Of a stretch of DNA of 20,095 bases, positions 14,571 through 20,095 are shown piece by piece. Where the stretch lies: contig JAICQE010000068.1 of the NCBI GenBank assembly GCA_025938035.1, positions 1 through 20,095 of the forward strand. Reading direction: 5' to 3'. Positions within the stretch are counted from its first letter, which is position 1; each line of letters opens with the position of its first letter. The notes beneath the pieces are model-generated. The model made no database searches, was not told the origin of the DNA, and saw only the letters and a list, made by a program, of their open reading frames with translations. This stretch comes from Vicinamibacteria bacterium. Lineage in GTDB: Bacteria > Acidobacteriota > Vicinamibacteria > Vicinamibacterales > UBA2999. A program made the position numbers and the translations under genes.

Positions 14571-14756
14571 GTGACTACAGCCGCGCGACAGAGGTGGGAA
14601 TACCGGGTCGTGGAGACGGCCGATCGCGAATCCCTCCAGCCGGAGCTGACGCTCGCCGGCCACGAGGGCTGGGAACTGGTGTCATCCACGGCGATGTTCA
14701 ACACCTGGATGAGCAAGGTCGTGTACGTCCTCTTCCTGAAACGTCCGCTCCCCTGA
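14571..14756 (+). CDS. DUF4177-type small protein
   Basis: A 61-residue protein with the pattern W-E-Y-R-V-V-E, then L-x(2)-x-G-x-E-G-W-E-L-V-S and a terminal YVLFLKRP, which is the layout of DUF4177-like small proteins. These are short beta-rich proteins of unknown function. GTG start with a -10-like hexamer 7 nt upstream. It converges on the small CxxC protein across a repeat-filled gap. Confidence 0.7.
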   Translation: MTTAARQRWEYRVVETADRESLQPELTLAGHEGWELVSSTAMFNTWMSKVVYVLFLKRPLP

Positions 14757-14763
14757 CAATAGG

Positions 14764-14836
14764 AAGTGTCAAGTAACAAGTGTCAAGTAACAAGTAAGTT
14801 GACAAGTACTTGTCACCTGCCCCTTGTGACTTGCAA
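14764..14836. repeat. 14-bp tandem repeat and palindrome in a convergent gap
   Basis: Two exact tandem copies of AAGTGTCAAGTAAC (14764-14777 and 14778-14791) run into degenerate CAAGT units. They are followed by a perfect 16-bp palindrome TGACAAGTACTTGTCA at 14800-14815 and inverted CTTGTGACTTG words up to 14836. It lies between the stops of two convergent genes, so it may act as a bidirectional terminator or be an intergenic repeat element. Confidence 0.7.
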
Positions 14837-14838
14837 CT

Positions 14839-15048
14839 TCAGTGAACGGACTCTCCCGTGACGTCGGCCTCGTCCGGTTCGAGGTGCGGAATCTCCAGAC
14901 GGCGGATCGTGTCGATGGCGACCGCAAGCGTCTTCTCTGCGGCCTTCGACGCGGAGGACTGCCGCAGTCGGCGCTGCGTCTCGCGCAGCGCGCGCAGCAC
15001 CTGCGCGCGGTCGAATCGCTGCCCCTGACAGTGTTCGCAGAAGCTCAT
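14839..15048 (-). CDS. Small CxxC protein of unknown function
   Basis: A 69-residue protein starting MSFCEHCQGQ, with a Cys-x2-Cys pair, then a long helix-forming Arg/Ala/Leu-rich segment (RAQVLRALRETQRRLRQ and KTLAVAIDTIRRLEI) and an acidic tail. A GGAG 6 nt before the ATG on the minus strand and strong third-position GC support it over the opposite-strand reading. The CxxC might bind zinc or act in redox, but one pair alone is weak evidence. It shares the gap 15049-15119 with the divergent metallophosphoesterase gene. Confidence 0.55.
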   Translation of the reverse strand: MSFCEHCQGQRFDRAQVLRALRETQRRLRQSSASKAAEKTLAVAIDTIRRLEIPHLEPDEADVTGESVH

Positions 15049-15119
15049 CGTGACTCCGTTGTCCCCTTTATGACTCTTTACGACTCTTACGCTACTACGG
15101 CTTCGGCCGGCTCAACAAC

Positions 15120-15168
15120 GGTCGCCTGGTAGGCTTCCGCCCTAAGGCGGTAGGCTACCCAGGCAACC
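15120..15168. repeat. Long imperfect hairpin abutting the metallophosphoesterase start
   Basis: Two arms of 22-23 nt (15120-15141 and 15146-15168) pair at about 19 positions around a CTAA loop, with GGCGG/CCGCC at the base of the loop. The right arm ends 2 nt before ATG 15171, so it occupies the whole ribosome-binding region, and no Shine-Dalgarno is visible. The outer parts of both arms (GCCTGG and CCAGGC) match the 9-bp repeat unit found elsewhere in this window. Confidence 0.7.
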
Positions 15169-15170
15169 CC

Positions 15171-15944
15171 ATGCGAATCGCGGCGCTTTACGACATTCAC
15201 GCCAACCTGCCGGCGCTCGACGCGGTGCTCGCGGAGCTTCGCCGCGAGCACGTGGACGAGATCGTCGTCGGCGGCGACGTCCTGCCGGGTCCTATGCCCT
15301 GCGAAACGCTGGCACTGCTCTCGAGCCTGCAGGCGCCCGTGACGTTCATTCACGGCAACGGCGAATTGGCCGTGCTGGCGCAGATTGAGGCGGCCGATCC
15401 CTCGTCGGTCACCTATTGGGGAACCACGTCCGGCGATCCGCCGCCAGAGAGTGTGAAGGACACGTTCCGCTGGACCGCGGCGCAGATTTCATCAGGATGC
15501 GGTCCGCTGCCACGCTGGCCGAGGACGTATCGCCGGACCATCGACGGAATCGGAGAGGTGCTTTTCTGCCATGCGACCCCGCACAGCGAGACCGATTGTT
15601 TTACTCGACTGACCCGTGAAGACGCGCTGGCGCCTGTATTCAAGACCGTCGATGCCGCTCTGGTGGTATGCGGCCACACGCACATGCAATTCGATCGCGT
15701 CGTGGCGGGTGTGCGGGTCGTCAATGCCGGCAGCGTGGGAATGCCGTTCGGGAAGCCCGGCGCGGACTGGCTGATGCTCGGTCCCGATGTCGAGCTGCGG
15801 CACACCGACTACGACTTCGAAGAGACGGCGGCGCAGGTTCGAGCCACGACGTATCCGCAGGCGCGCGAGCTCGCAGAGTCGATCCTGCAGCCGCCTTCAG
15901 AGCAGGCGATGCTCGACGCCTTTACCGCGCTGTCGTTTCCATGA
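15171..15944 (+). CDS. Metallophosphoesterase (YfcE-like phosphodiesterase family)
   Basis: A 257-residue calcineurin-like phosphoesterase. Metal-site motifs in order: D8-I-H10 near the start, G-G-D36 in VVGGDVLPG, G-N63-G-E (in place of GNHE), H134 in LFCHATPHSE, and G-H169-T-H171 in CGHTHMQF. The usual His of the GNHE block is Gly here, so the transition-state His is not at that position. The family hydrolyses phosphodiesters or phosphomonoesters with two metal ions. The start ATG has no Shine-Dalgarno, and a long hairpin ends 2 nt before it. After its stop at 15944 comes a 9-bp repeat array. Confidence 0.88.
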   Translation: MRIAALYDIHANLPALDAVLAELRREHVDEIVVGGDVLPGPMPCETLALLSSLQAPVTFIHGNGELAVLAQIEAADPSSVTYWGTTSGDPPPESVKDTFRWTAAQISSGCGPLPRWPRTYRRTIDGIGEVLFCHATPHSETDCFTRLTREDALAPVFKTVDAALVVCGHTHMQFDRVVAGVRVVNAGSVGMPFGKPGADWLMLGPDVELRHTDYDFEETAAQVRATTYPQARELAESILQPPSEQAMLDAFTALSFP

Positions 15945-15955
15945 GCGCGGCTGGG

Positions 15956-15991
15956 TTGCCTAGGTTGCCTGGGTTGCCTGAGTTGCCTGGG
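15956..15991. repeat. 9-bp repeat array (TTGCCTGGG family), 4 units
   Basis: Four head-to-tail units TTGCCTAGG, TTGCCTGGG, TTGCCTGAG, TTGCCTGGG at 15956-15991, with a partial CTGGG just before. It fills the gap between the metallophosphoesterase stop (15944) and the convergent minus-strand gene end (16005). The unit is the same as at 17596, 17914 (reverse) and 19037. Confidence 0.85.
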
Positions 15992-16004
15992 TGAGCACCG
16001 ATGC

Positions 16005-17552
16005 TCAGCGCAGCTTGACCCGCTTGACACGCACCTCTGGTCCTGCGCCAGCGAAATAGTACAGATCGTCACCGGAGATCGTGGCTGCCATCGCGGCGCC
16101 GGCGTTCGGAGAGAACGTTTCAATCAGCGTTGCCGCCGAAACAGCCCGGCGATCGCCATTCAGCTGTAACTGGACGATGCCGCGCGATCCGTCGGACTGC
16201 ACCTGACTGCCGACAAGCGCGTCGCGATGCAAGCGGATGTAATCGAGATCCGTGAGCGCGATTCCGTTTCCCGCGGTCAGCGGCGATGAGCGGCGTGCCT
16301 GCAGATCGAGGCGGACGATGCCATCGCCGTGCGCCACGTACGCCCGCTGGCCACCCTCGTCTACGGCAAGGCTGATCGGATTCGGCGTCGTCAATCGCAT
16401 CAGGGGTTCGACGGCCGACGCGCCGGGCCGGAGAACGAGCACGCGCGGCGCAGCACTATCCAGGATGAACAGCGTGCCATCGCCAGTTACCGCCAGGTCG
16501 ATCAATCGCATCGAGCCTTGAACGGGGACGGCGAGCTTCGTCAGCGCCCGCCCGGAAATCAGCTGCAGCCGATGAACAGCGCCTGAGCTTCCGTCCGCGG
16601 CCGTGCTGGCAACCCAGAGATCGCCGCGCTTTGCGTCGATGGCGATTGCCGTGACCTCATCGAAGCCGGCAGAGTCCGCGCGGACCAGATCGACGGTCCG
16701 ATCTGACCCCTCGCCGACGACGAACAGCCGGCGTCCCGTGACATCGCCGAAGAGAAATCGCCGCGAGATCGCGTCGTAGGCGATGCCCGCCGGGGTGAAG
16801 GAGGCGGTCGAAAACCGCGCCGCGTGTTCGACGACCGCCGGCGTAAGCGGCGGCATTCGCCGCACAACAGCAGGCGGGGCCGCGACCGTCGCCGCACGAG
16901 GTGCCGGCGTTGCCGCGGGCGGCTTGTCGAGCGGAGCTGAGGTCGCAACGGGCGGAGGAGCGACAACCGCGGACGATAGGGTGGCCGACACAGAAGAACG
17001 CGGTGCCAGGCGCGGCACCGCAACCCGCGCGGCGGACCGGATCGGCTTTGACGGGAGCACGGCCGGAGCCAGCGCGGAAGAAGCTGGCGGGGGCGCCGCC
17101 GCGGCAGCAGGAGTGGGAGCCGGAGCTGGCGCCGTCGCCGCTGGAGTAGCCACCGCCGTTCGTGAACGGCTGGCAAGCGACGCGATGTACTGCCAGTCCG
17201 CCAGCTCGCGCACGCGGCGGAAGTCCTCGTCCGCGGTGTCGATGGCGAAGCCGGATTCAGCGAGCCGGCGAAGCATGACCACCGCGTCCCGCCGGCGGCC
17301 GCTGAGCGCCTGCGCTCGCGCCAGCAGGTACATCAGGTCGGGATCGTTCTGTCGGCCCGTCTGCACCGCACGCCATGCCAGGTCATGGAAAGCCTCGAAC
17401 GCGCCGCGCGCTCGAGCTTCCAACGCCAGCTCGCGGCATTCCTGCGCTTCGCGACATTCCGGTTGCGTGTTCTGCGCGGCAGCGCCGGTCACAAACACGG
17501 TCAGCAGTGCCAAAACGAAGCACAAATAGGATCGCGGGTCAGACGCCGCCAT
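16005..17552 (-). CDS. Secreted TPR plus beta-propeller protein with an Ala/Pro linker
   Basis: A 515-residue protein. A signal peptide ends near GAAAQ. Residues about 33-125 hold Cys residues (PECREAQEC) and TPR-like helices (ELALEARARGAFEAFHDLAWRAVQTG and YLLARAQALSGRRRDAVVMLRRLAESG). Residues about 130-235 are a low-complexity Ala/Pro/Val linker. The C-terminal half shows repeated beta-propeller-like strands, for example IAYDAISRRFLFGD, AIAIDAKRGDLWVAS, LAVTGDGTLFILD and LAVDEGGQRAYVAHGDG, as in NHL/SMP-30-type propellers. Probably a periplasmic or surface protein binding partners; no catalytic residues seen. CATAAT lies 6 nt before the ATG on this strand (plus 17559-17564), so the mRNA may be leaderless. 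Confidence 0.75.
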   Translation of the reverse strand: MAASDPRSYLCFVLALLTVFVTGAAAQNTQPECREAQECRELALEARARGAFEAFHDLAWRAVQTGRQNDPDLMYLLARAQALSGRRRDAVVMLRRLAESGFAIDTADEDFRRVRELADWQYIASLASRSRTAVATPAATAPAPAPTPAAAAAPPPASSALAPAVLPSKPIRSAARVAVPRLAPRSSVSATLSSAVVAPPPVATSAPLDKPPAATPAPRAATVAAPPAVVRRMPPLTPAVVEHAARFSTASFTPAGIAYDAISRRFLFGDVTGRRLFVVGEGSDRTVDLVRADSAGFDEVTAIAIDAKRGDLWVASTAADGSSGAVHRLQLISGRALTKLAVPVQGSMRLIDLAVTGDGTLFILDSAAPRVLVLRPGASAVEPLMRLTTPNPISLAVDEGGQRAYVAHGDGIVRLDLQARRSSPLTAGNGIALTDLDYIRLHRDALVGSQVQSDGSRGIVQLQLNGDRRAVSAATLIETFSPNAGAAMAATISGDDLYYFAGAGPEVRVKRVKLR

Positions 17553-17558
17553 TGATGC

Positions 17559-17564
17559 ATTATG
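17559..17564 (-). promoter_or_regulatory. Leaderless -10 candidate (CATAAT) for the TPR/propeller gene
   Basis: On the minus strand CATAAT, 5 of 6 to TATAAT, is separated from ATG 17552 by 6 nt. No Shine-Dalgarno exists in the gap. A transcript starting near the A of ATG fits a leaderless mRNA. Confidence 0.5.
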
Positions 17565-17595
17565 AAGTGCTTTCGAGCTGAGGTGTCGCGATGGG

Positions 17596-17613
17596 TTGCC
17601 TCGGTTGCCTGGG
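17596..17613. repeat. 9-bp repeat array, 2 units
   Basis: TTGCCTCGG at 17596-17604 and TTGCCTGGG at 17605-17613, in the same orientation as the array at 15956. It lies 44 nt upstream of the start codon of the minus-strand TPR/propeller gene. Confidence 0.8.
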
Positions 17614-17640
17614 AAAAGACTCGGGCCATGCCAGGAATCC

Positions 17641-17692
17641 GTAGACGGCGCACGGGCTTACACGAGCGTCTGAACTAACGTGCGCCGTCTAC
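17641..17692. repeat. Perfect 14-bp inverted repeat, 24-nt loop
   Basis: GTAGACGGCGCACG at 17641-17654 is the exact reverse complement of CGTGCGCCGTCTAC at 17679-17692. The 24-nt spacer shows no further symmetry. It lies about 90-140 nt upstream of the minus-strand gene at 17552 and could be a cruciform or protein-binding site, a terminator-like hairpin, or a trace of a mobile element. Confidence 0.75.
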
Positions 17693-17913
17693 TCTTCTAT
17701 GTCGCTACCGGCGTTGCTTTGGCGGCTGCGCTGACACACGCCGGCGTCTGTTGGCGGGTTTCGTCCGGTTACGCAGCAGGTCTCCGCTTCCTCAGTCGAA
17801 CCAATCGTATTCAAGCTGTTCTTCACAGGTACCGGACCCGAGCTGCCAGACGAGGAGCGCTTCAGCCGGGGCTGCCTCTGTTCCCACCTATCTCTTCGCT
17901 GACTTCGGCCTCA

Positions 17914-17953
17914 ACCCAGGCCACCCAGGCAACCCAGGCAACCCAGCCTACCC
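17914..17953. repeat. 9-bp repeat array, reverse orientation, overlapping the amidohydrolase stop
   Basis: Units ACCCAGGCC, ACCCAGGCA, ACCCAGGCA, ACCCAGCCT at 17914-17949, followed by ACCC. These are the complement of TTGCCTGGG, so this array points opposite to the other arrays. The TAG stop of the amidohydrolase (17948-17950 on the minus strand) lies inside its last units. Confidence 0.8.
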
Positions 17954-19021
17954 AATCCGCAGCAGGCGCATCAGGTTGCCGCCGAGAATCGCCGTCTTGT
18001 CCGCATCGCTGAGGAACGATGCCTTCAGTACGATATCGAGCGTCAGCGGCCAGTTGAACGGCACATCGGTGCCGTAGACGATTTGGCCCGCTCCCATCTC
18101 GGCGACGAGATGGCGCAGCCCCTCGTCGCTGAACACCATCGTGTCGGCGACGATGTGGCTGCGCAGGTACTCGCGTGGCCGCTTCGTATTGGCGCACTTG
18201 GCGTTCGGTCGAACATCGCATGCGACGTCGGTGCGGCCGAAGTACGATGGCAGATAGCCGCCGGCGTGTGCGGCGCCCACCTTCAGCTTCGGAAAGCGGT
18301 CGAACACGCCGTCGAAGATCAACCGCGAGAGGAAGTACGTCGTCTCCAGCGGATTGCCGATGATGTTGCCGAGATCACCGCGCCCGCCGAGCGCACCGTT
18401 GCGGATGATGTTCTCGGCGCCGTTCGGGTGCATGAAGACGATCTCGCCGAGCTCCGCTGCCTTCGCCCAGAACGGATCGAACCGCGGGTCCGACAGATCC
18501 TGCCCGTTGACGTGGCCGCCAATGGCCGCGCCGCGCAGGCCAAGCCGCTTGATGCCGTCCTCGATCTGGGCCGCCGCGAGATCCGGAAACTGAAGCGACG
18601 ATGACGCGAACGCGACGAATCGATCGGGATGCTGCTTGCACCAGGCGGCGAGGCCCTCGTTCTGTGCCCGGACGATCCGATCGGCCAGATCGCGGTCGGT
18701 GATCGTGTACCACCAGAATCCGTTGATGCTGAGCGCCTGGTAATCCACGCCCTGCTTGTCCATCGTGGCGATGCGCGCCGCGTTCAACAGCTGTCCCCCG
18801 ACGACGTTGCCGTTTGCCTCGAACGGCGTCCCCTTGACGACCGGTGGCACCGTGAGCACCCCGCAATGGGCGTGAATGTCGACGACCGGTACCCGGCGGC
18901 CGGCAATTGAGATCTGGCGCCGCGCCGAGCCCTGCGCCTGACCGAACACAGGCACGCGGGAACCGAGCACTCCTGCAGCCGCGCCGGCTACAGCCTGGAC
19001 GAACTCACGGCGATTTGGCAT
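17948..19021 (-). CDS. Tat-exported amidohydrolase (ACMSD-like family 2)
   Basis: A 357-residue protein. The N-terminus [17 protein letters not shown] is a twin-arginine (RR-x-F) signal followed by an Ala-rich hydrophobic core. The catalytic domain has DIHAHCG (first metal ligands), [20 protein letters not shown], and GTDVPFNWP (Asp of the metal site), which is the amidohydrolase-2/ACMSD layout. It likely hydrolyses or decarboxylates a small cyclic substrate in the periplasm. ATG 19021 is preferred over ATG 19030 because the RR motif is then near the start and a -10-like TAGAAT lies 7 nt upstream. An upstream extension would only translate the 9-bp repeat (QPRQPR). The stop lies inside another repeat array. 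Confidence 0.87.
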   Translation of the reverse strand: MPNRREFVQAVAGAAAGVLGSRVPVFGQAQGSARRQISIAGRRVPVVDIHAHCGVLTVPPVVKGTPFEANGNVVGGQLLNAARIATMDKQGVDYQALSINGFWWYTITDRDLADRIVRAQNEGLAAWCKQHPDRFVAFASSSLQFPDLAAAQIEDGIKRLGLRGAAIGGHVNGQDLSDPRFDPFWAKAAELGEIVFMHPNGAENIIRNGALGGRGDLGNIIGNPLETTYFLSRLIFDGVFDRFPKLKVGAAHAGGYLPSYFGRTDVACDVRPNAKCANTKRPREYLRSHIVADTMVFSDEGLRHLVAEMGAGQIVYGTDVPFNWPLTLDIVLKASFLSDADKTAILGGNLMRLLRIG

Positions 19022-19028
19022 GGGGGAC

Positions 19029-19034
19029 ATTCTA
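19029..19034 (-). promoter_or_regulatory. Leaderless -10 candidate (TAGAAT) for the amidohydrolase
   Basis: On the minus strand TAGAAT lies 7 nt before ATG 19021, directly next to the 9-bp repeat array. It matches TATAAT at five of six. The region where a -35 would sit is repeat sequence (CAACCC), not a recognisable TTGACA. Confidence 0.45.
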
Positions 19035-19036
19035 GG

Positions 19037-19080
19037 TTGCCTGGGTTGGCTGGGTTGCCTAGGTTGCCTGGGTTGCAAGG
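19037..19080. repeat. 9-bp repeat array, 4-5 units, at the edge of a truncated gene
   Basis: TTGCCTGGG, TTGGCTGGG, TTGCCTAGG, TTGCCTGGG at 19037-19072, then TTGCAAGG. One side touches the promoter and start region of the amidohydrolase. The other side is the start of a protein-coding remnant of an ABM gene on the plus strand. Confidence 0.85.
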
Positions 19081-19273
19081 CGCTTCGCTCGAGCTTCAGA
19101 AGTGTGTTGAACGCTCGAACCGGTACGCGCCGCTCGTTCGCTGGTCCCGTCTCGAGGATCACACCGTCGGCTTCCGTCAATCCGCGGAGTACCAGCGGTG
19201 GAAACAGCTGCTGCACCATTTCTACGATCCCTTTCCCGACGTCGAACACTACACGCTCACAGTCCAACTTTGA
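19073..19273 (+). pseudogene. C-terminal remnant of an antibiotic-biosynthesis-monooxygenase (ABM) protein
   Basis: In frame after the repeat, the plus strand encodes about 66 residues: [19 protein letters not shown], then [20 protein letters not shown] and [13 protein letters not shown], ending in TVQL and TGA. This is the second half of the ABM dimeric alpha/beta-barrel domain (strand with LVRW, helix DHTVGFRQS, helix [13 protein letters not shown] strand), as in YgiN-type quinol monooxygenases. The first ~35 residues of the fold are absent and the 9-bp array stands where they should be. A TTG within the array could start translation, but the product would be half a domain. The stop overlaps the end of the minus-strand barrel gene by 17 nt. 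Confidence 0.7.
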
Positions 19274-19841
19274 ATCGCAGCACCGCTTCGAACAGCCCGT
19301 CGCCTTTAACGCCGGTGGACGGTCTTTTTACGTGGATCAATCCTCCAGGGAACGCGTGCGCGCCGATTTCGAAATTCAGCGTGGCCGAGTCGGACACCGG
19401 CACTTCGGCGCCCCCGTATACGTAGAACCCTGCCTTGATGGGTGTCTTTACGGTGTCATGCGTAAGCCAATAGACCCCTCCGCCGACACCGGCATAGGGA
19501 GAGACGATGTCGCCCGGCCTGCCGAGTCCCGCGACACTCACGGTCAGCCGTGAGATGCGGGCGTCGCCCGTAAAACGATACGACACCCGGCTCGCGCCAG
19601 CCGGCACACGAACCCCGCTGCGACCGGCTTCGATTCTCAACCGTGCCTCGTCCGTGAATGGAATCTCGACGGTGCCGGAGAGAAGCCGATTCGTCCGGCC
19701 GTTATTGATGTCGTAGTCGAGCGCCCCGAATGCCAGGCCGATCGATGGCCGCGGCTGCCATGGGCCGACGTAGGTGGTCTGCGCGTTTGCGGTTGCCGTC
19801 ATCACCGTGAGTACCCAACAGGCGAGAAGCATGGTTCGCAT
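19257..19841 (-). CDS. Outer-membrane beta-barrel-like secreted protein
   Basis: A 194-residue protein with a signal peptide ([18 protein letters not shown]). The mature part has alternating strands typical of small outer-membrane barrels: [59 protein letters not shown] and [12 protein letters not shown]. It ends with the aromatic/hydrophobic strand [14 protein letters not shown] 19841 is chosen because it starts the signal peptide; an upstream in-frame ATG at 19925 would place 28 residues before it. Function unknown. The C-terminal coding end overlaps the ABM remnant on the other strand. Confidence 0.65.
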   Translation of the reverse strand: MRTMLLACWVLTVMTATANAQTTYVGPWQPRPSIGLAFGALDYDINNGRTNRLLSGTVEIPFTDEARLRIEAGRSGVRVPAGASRVSYRFTGDARISRLTVSVAGLGRPGDIVSPYAGVGGGVYWLTHDTVKTPIKAGFYVYGGAEVPVSDSATLNFEIGAHAFPGGLIHVKRPSTGVKGDGLFEAVLRFKVGL

Positions 19842-19929
19842 GACGACACTCTGAGCCGATCGCCCGCGGCAAGTCCTGACGCAATCGCTGAAATGTTCTG
19901 AATGGGGTACGATTCGCGCGCCCATTCGC

Positions 19930-19935
19930 GAGGAG
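19930..19935 (+). promoter_or_regulatory. Shine-Dalgarno of the MBL-fold gene
   Basis: GAGGAG at 19930-19935 is 9 nt before ATG 19945. A TACGAT hexamer at 19908-19913 could be the -10, giving a leader of about 25 nt. This is the contrast case to the leaderless genes in the window. Confidence 0.5.
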
Positions 19936-19944
19936 CCGCTCTTT

Positions 19945-20095
19945 ATGAAAAGCCGCGCTGGCCTGGCCGTCGTGCTGTGTTTCGTCCTTCTTGGTTCATA
20001 CGTCTACGCCCAGTTCGGAACGAAGCCGTCCGCGCTGTCGACCATCAAGGTCCGCGACGATCTCTTCGTCGTCTACAACGATCTCGTCCCCGGCA
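19945..20095 (+). CDS. MBL-fold metallohydrolase with signal peptide, N-terminal part
   Basis: The gene runs off the right edge; 50 codons are visible. A signal peptide (GLAVVLCFVLLGSYVYA-Q) is followed by STIKVRDDLFVVYNDLVPG, a typical start of exported metallo-beta-lactamase-fold hydrolases in which the HxHxDH metal motif follows further on. The metal site is outside the window, so the call rests on the opening strand pattern as remembered from the family. ATG 19945 is supported by GAGGAG. Confidence 0.6.
   Translation, partial: MKSRAGLAVVLCFVLLGSYVYAQFGTKPSALSTIKVRDDLFVVYNDLVPG

Larger units (their letters stand above)
17553..17947. other. Non-coding or decayed interval with repeats and inverted repeat
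   Basis: This 395-nt gap between two minus-strand genes holds two 9-bp units (17596-17613), a perfect 14-bp inverted repeat (17641-17692) and most of another 9-bp array (17914 on). On the plus strand GTG 17680 opens a frame to 18012 whose first 22 residues look like a Sec signal peptide (RRLLFYVATGVALAAALTHA). It then becomes arbitrary and runs through the repeat as TQATQATQ. A second plus frame in 17730-17890 reads protein-like text (VEPIVFKLFFTGTGPELPDEE). Together they may be the frameshifted remains of a small secreted-protein gene; I do not call it a gene. Confidence 0.35.

Noticed and set aside
14842..15132. Plus-strand 96-codon frame over the small CxxC gene
   Set aside because: The minus-strand reading has a Shine-Dalgarno, stronger third-position GC and a more regular protein, so this frame is its shadow.
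15120..19080. CRISPR array as explanation of the short repeats
   Set aside because: Units are 9 bp, head to tail, without unique spacers of 30-40 bp, and no cas gene is present.
19022..19267. Upstream extension of the amidohydrolase to an ATG at 19267
   Set aside because: The extension would translate the 9-bp repeat array and antisense of the ABM remnant, and would bury the twin-arginine signal.

Overview
This is a GC-rich bacterial chromosomal window with tightly packed, mostly same-strand genes. It carries no rRNA, tRNA, CRISPR array, transposase or phage gene that I can see. The gene content (many lone secreted or lipoprotein hypotheticals, a B12-dependent ribonucleotide reductase, a Tat-exported amidohydrolase, an MBL-fold hydrolase with a signal peptide) and the intergenic minisatellite-like repeats suggest an Acidobacteriota (Vicinamibacteria-like) soil genome. 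That placement comes from gene style and memory, not from a marker-gene comparison.

Layout. 1-661 is the C-terminal end of a class II ribonucleotide reductase, followed by a hairpin and a GNAT acetyltransferase. 1402-4470 is the clearest functional unit: four genes (lipoprotein with alpha/beta-hydrolase-like features, CDP-alcohol phosphatidyltransferase, lysophospholipid acyltransferase, CdsA-type cytidylyltransferase) joined by three stop/start overlaps. It resembles the E. coli ynb cluster and carries the same unusual Asp-to-Asn changes in the phosphatidyltransferase motif. 4622-7715 holds secreted and lipoprotein unknowns, including a TIMP/NTR-like protein and an unlisted 45-residue membrane peptide. 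7721-10500 is a compact same-strand run: GNAT, LysE/RhtB exporter, an uncharacterised conserved protein, a Rid-family protein lacking the catalytic Arg, and a VOC protein. 10568-14336 continues with BON, TPR, small membrane, DUF2817 peptidase-like, HIT and OsmC genes, then a histidine phosphatase whose only plausible start is a CTG directly after the OsmC stop codon. 14571-15944 holds a DUF4177 protein, a convergent small CxxC protein and a metallophosphoesterase. 16005-19841 is mainly minus strand: a TPR/beta-propeller protein, a Tat amidohydrolase and a small outer-membrane-barrel-like protein. The plus-strand start of an MBL-fold hydrolase closes the window.

Two patterns cut across genes. 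First, a 9-bp repeat (TTGCCTGGG and variants) occurs as short arrays at five places between 15.1 and 19.1 kb, always at gene edges. One array replaces the N-terminal half of an antibiotic-biosynthesis-monooxygenase (ABM) gene, and another supplies the stop codon of the amidohydrolase. Second, several genes without a Shine-Dalgarno have a -10-like hexamer exactly 6-7 nt before the start codon, as expected for leaderless transcripts. I found no convincing complete new defence or biosynthetic system. The strongest leads are the repeat family, the leaderless promoter set, the CTG/TAG junction and the variant phospholipid operon.
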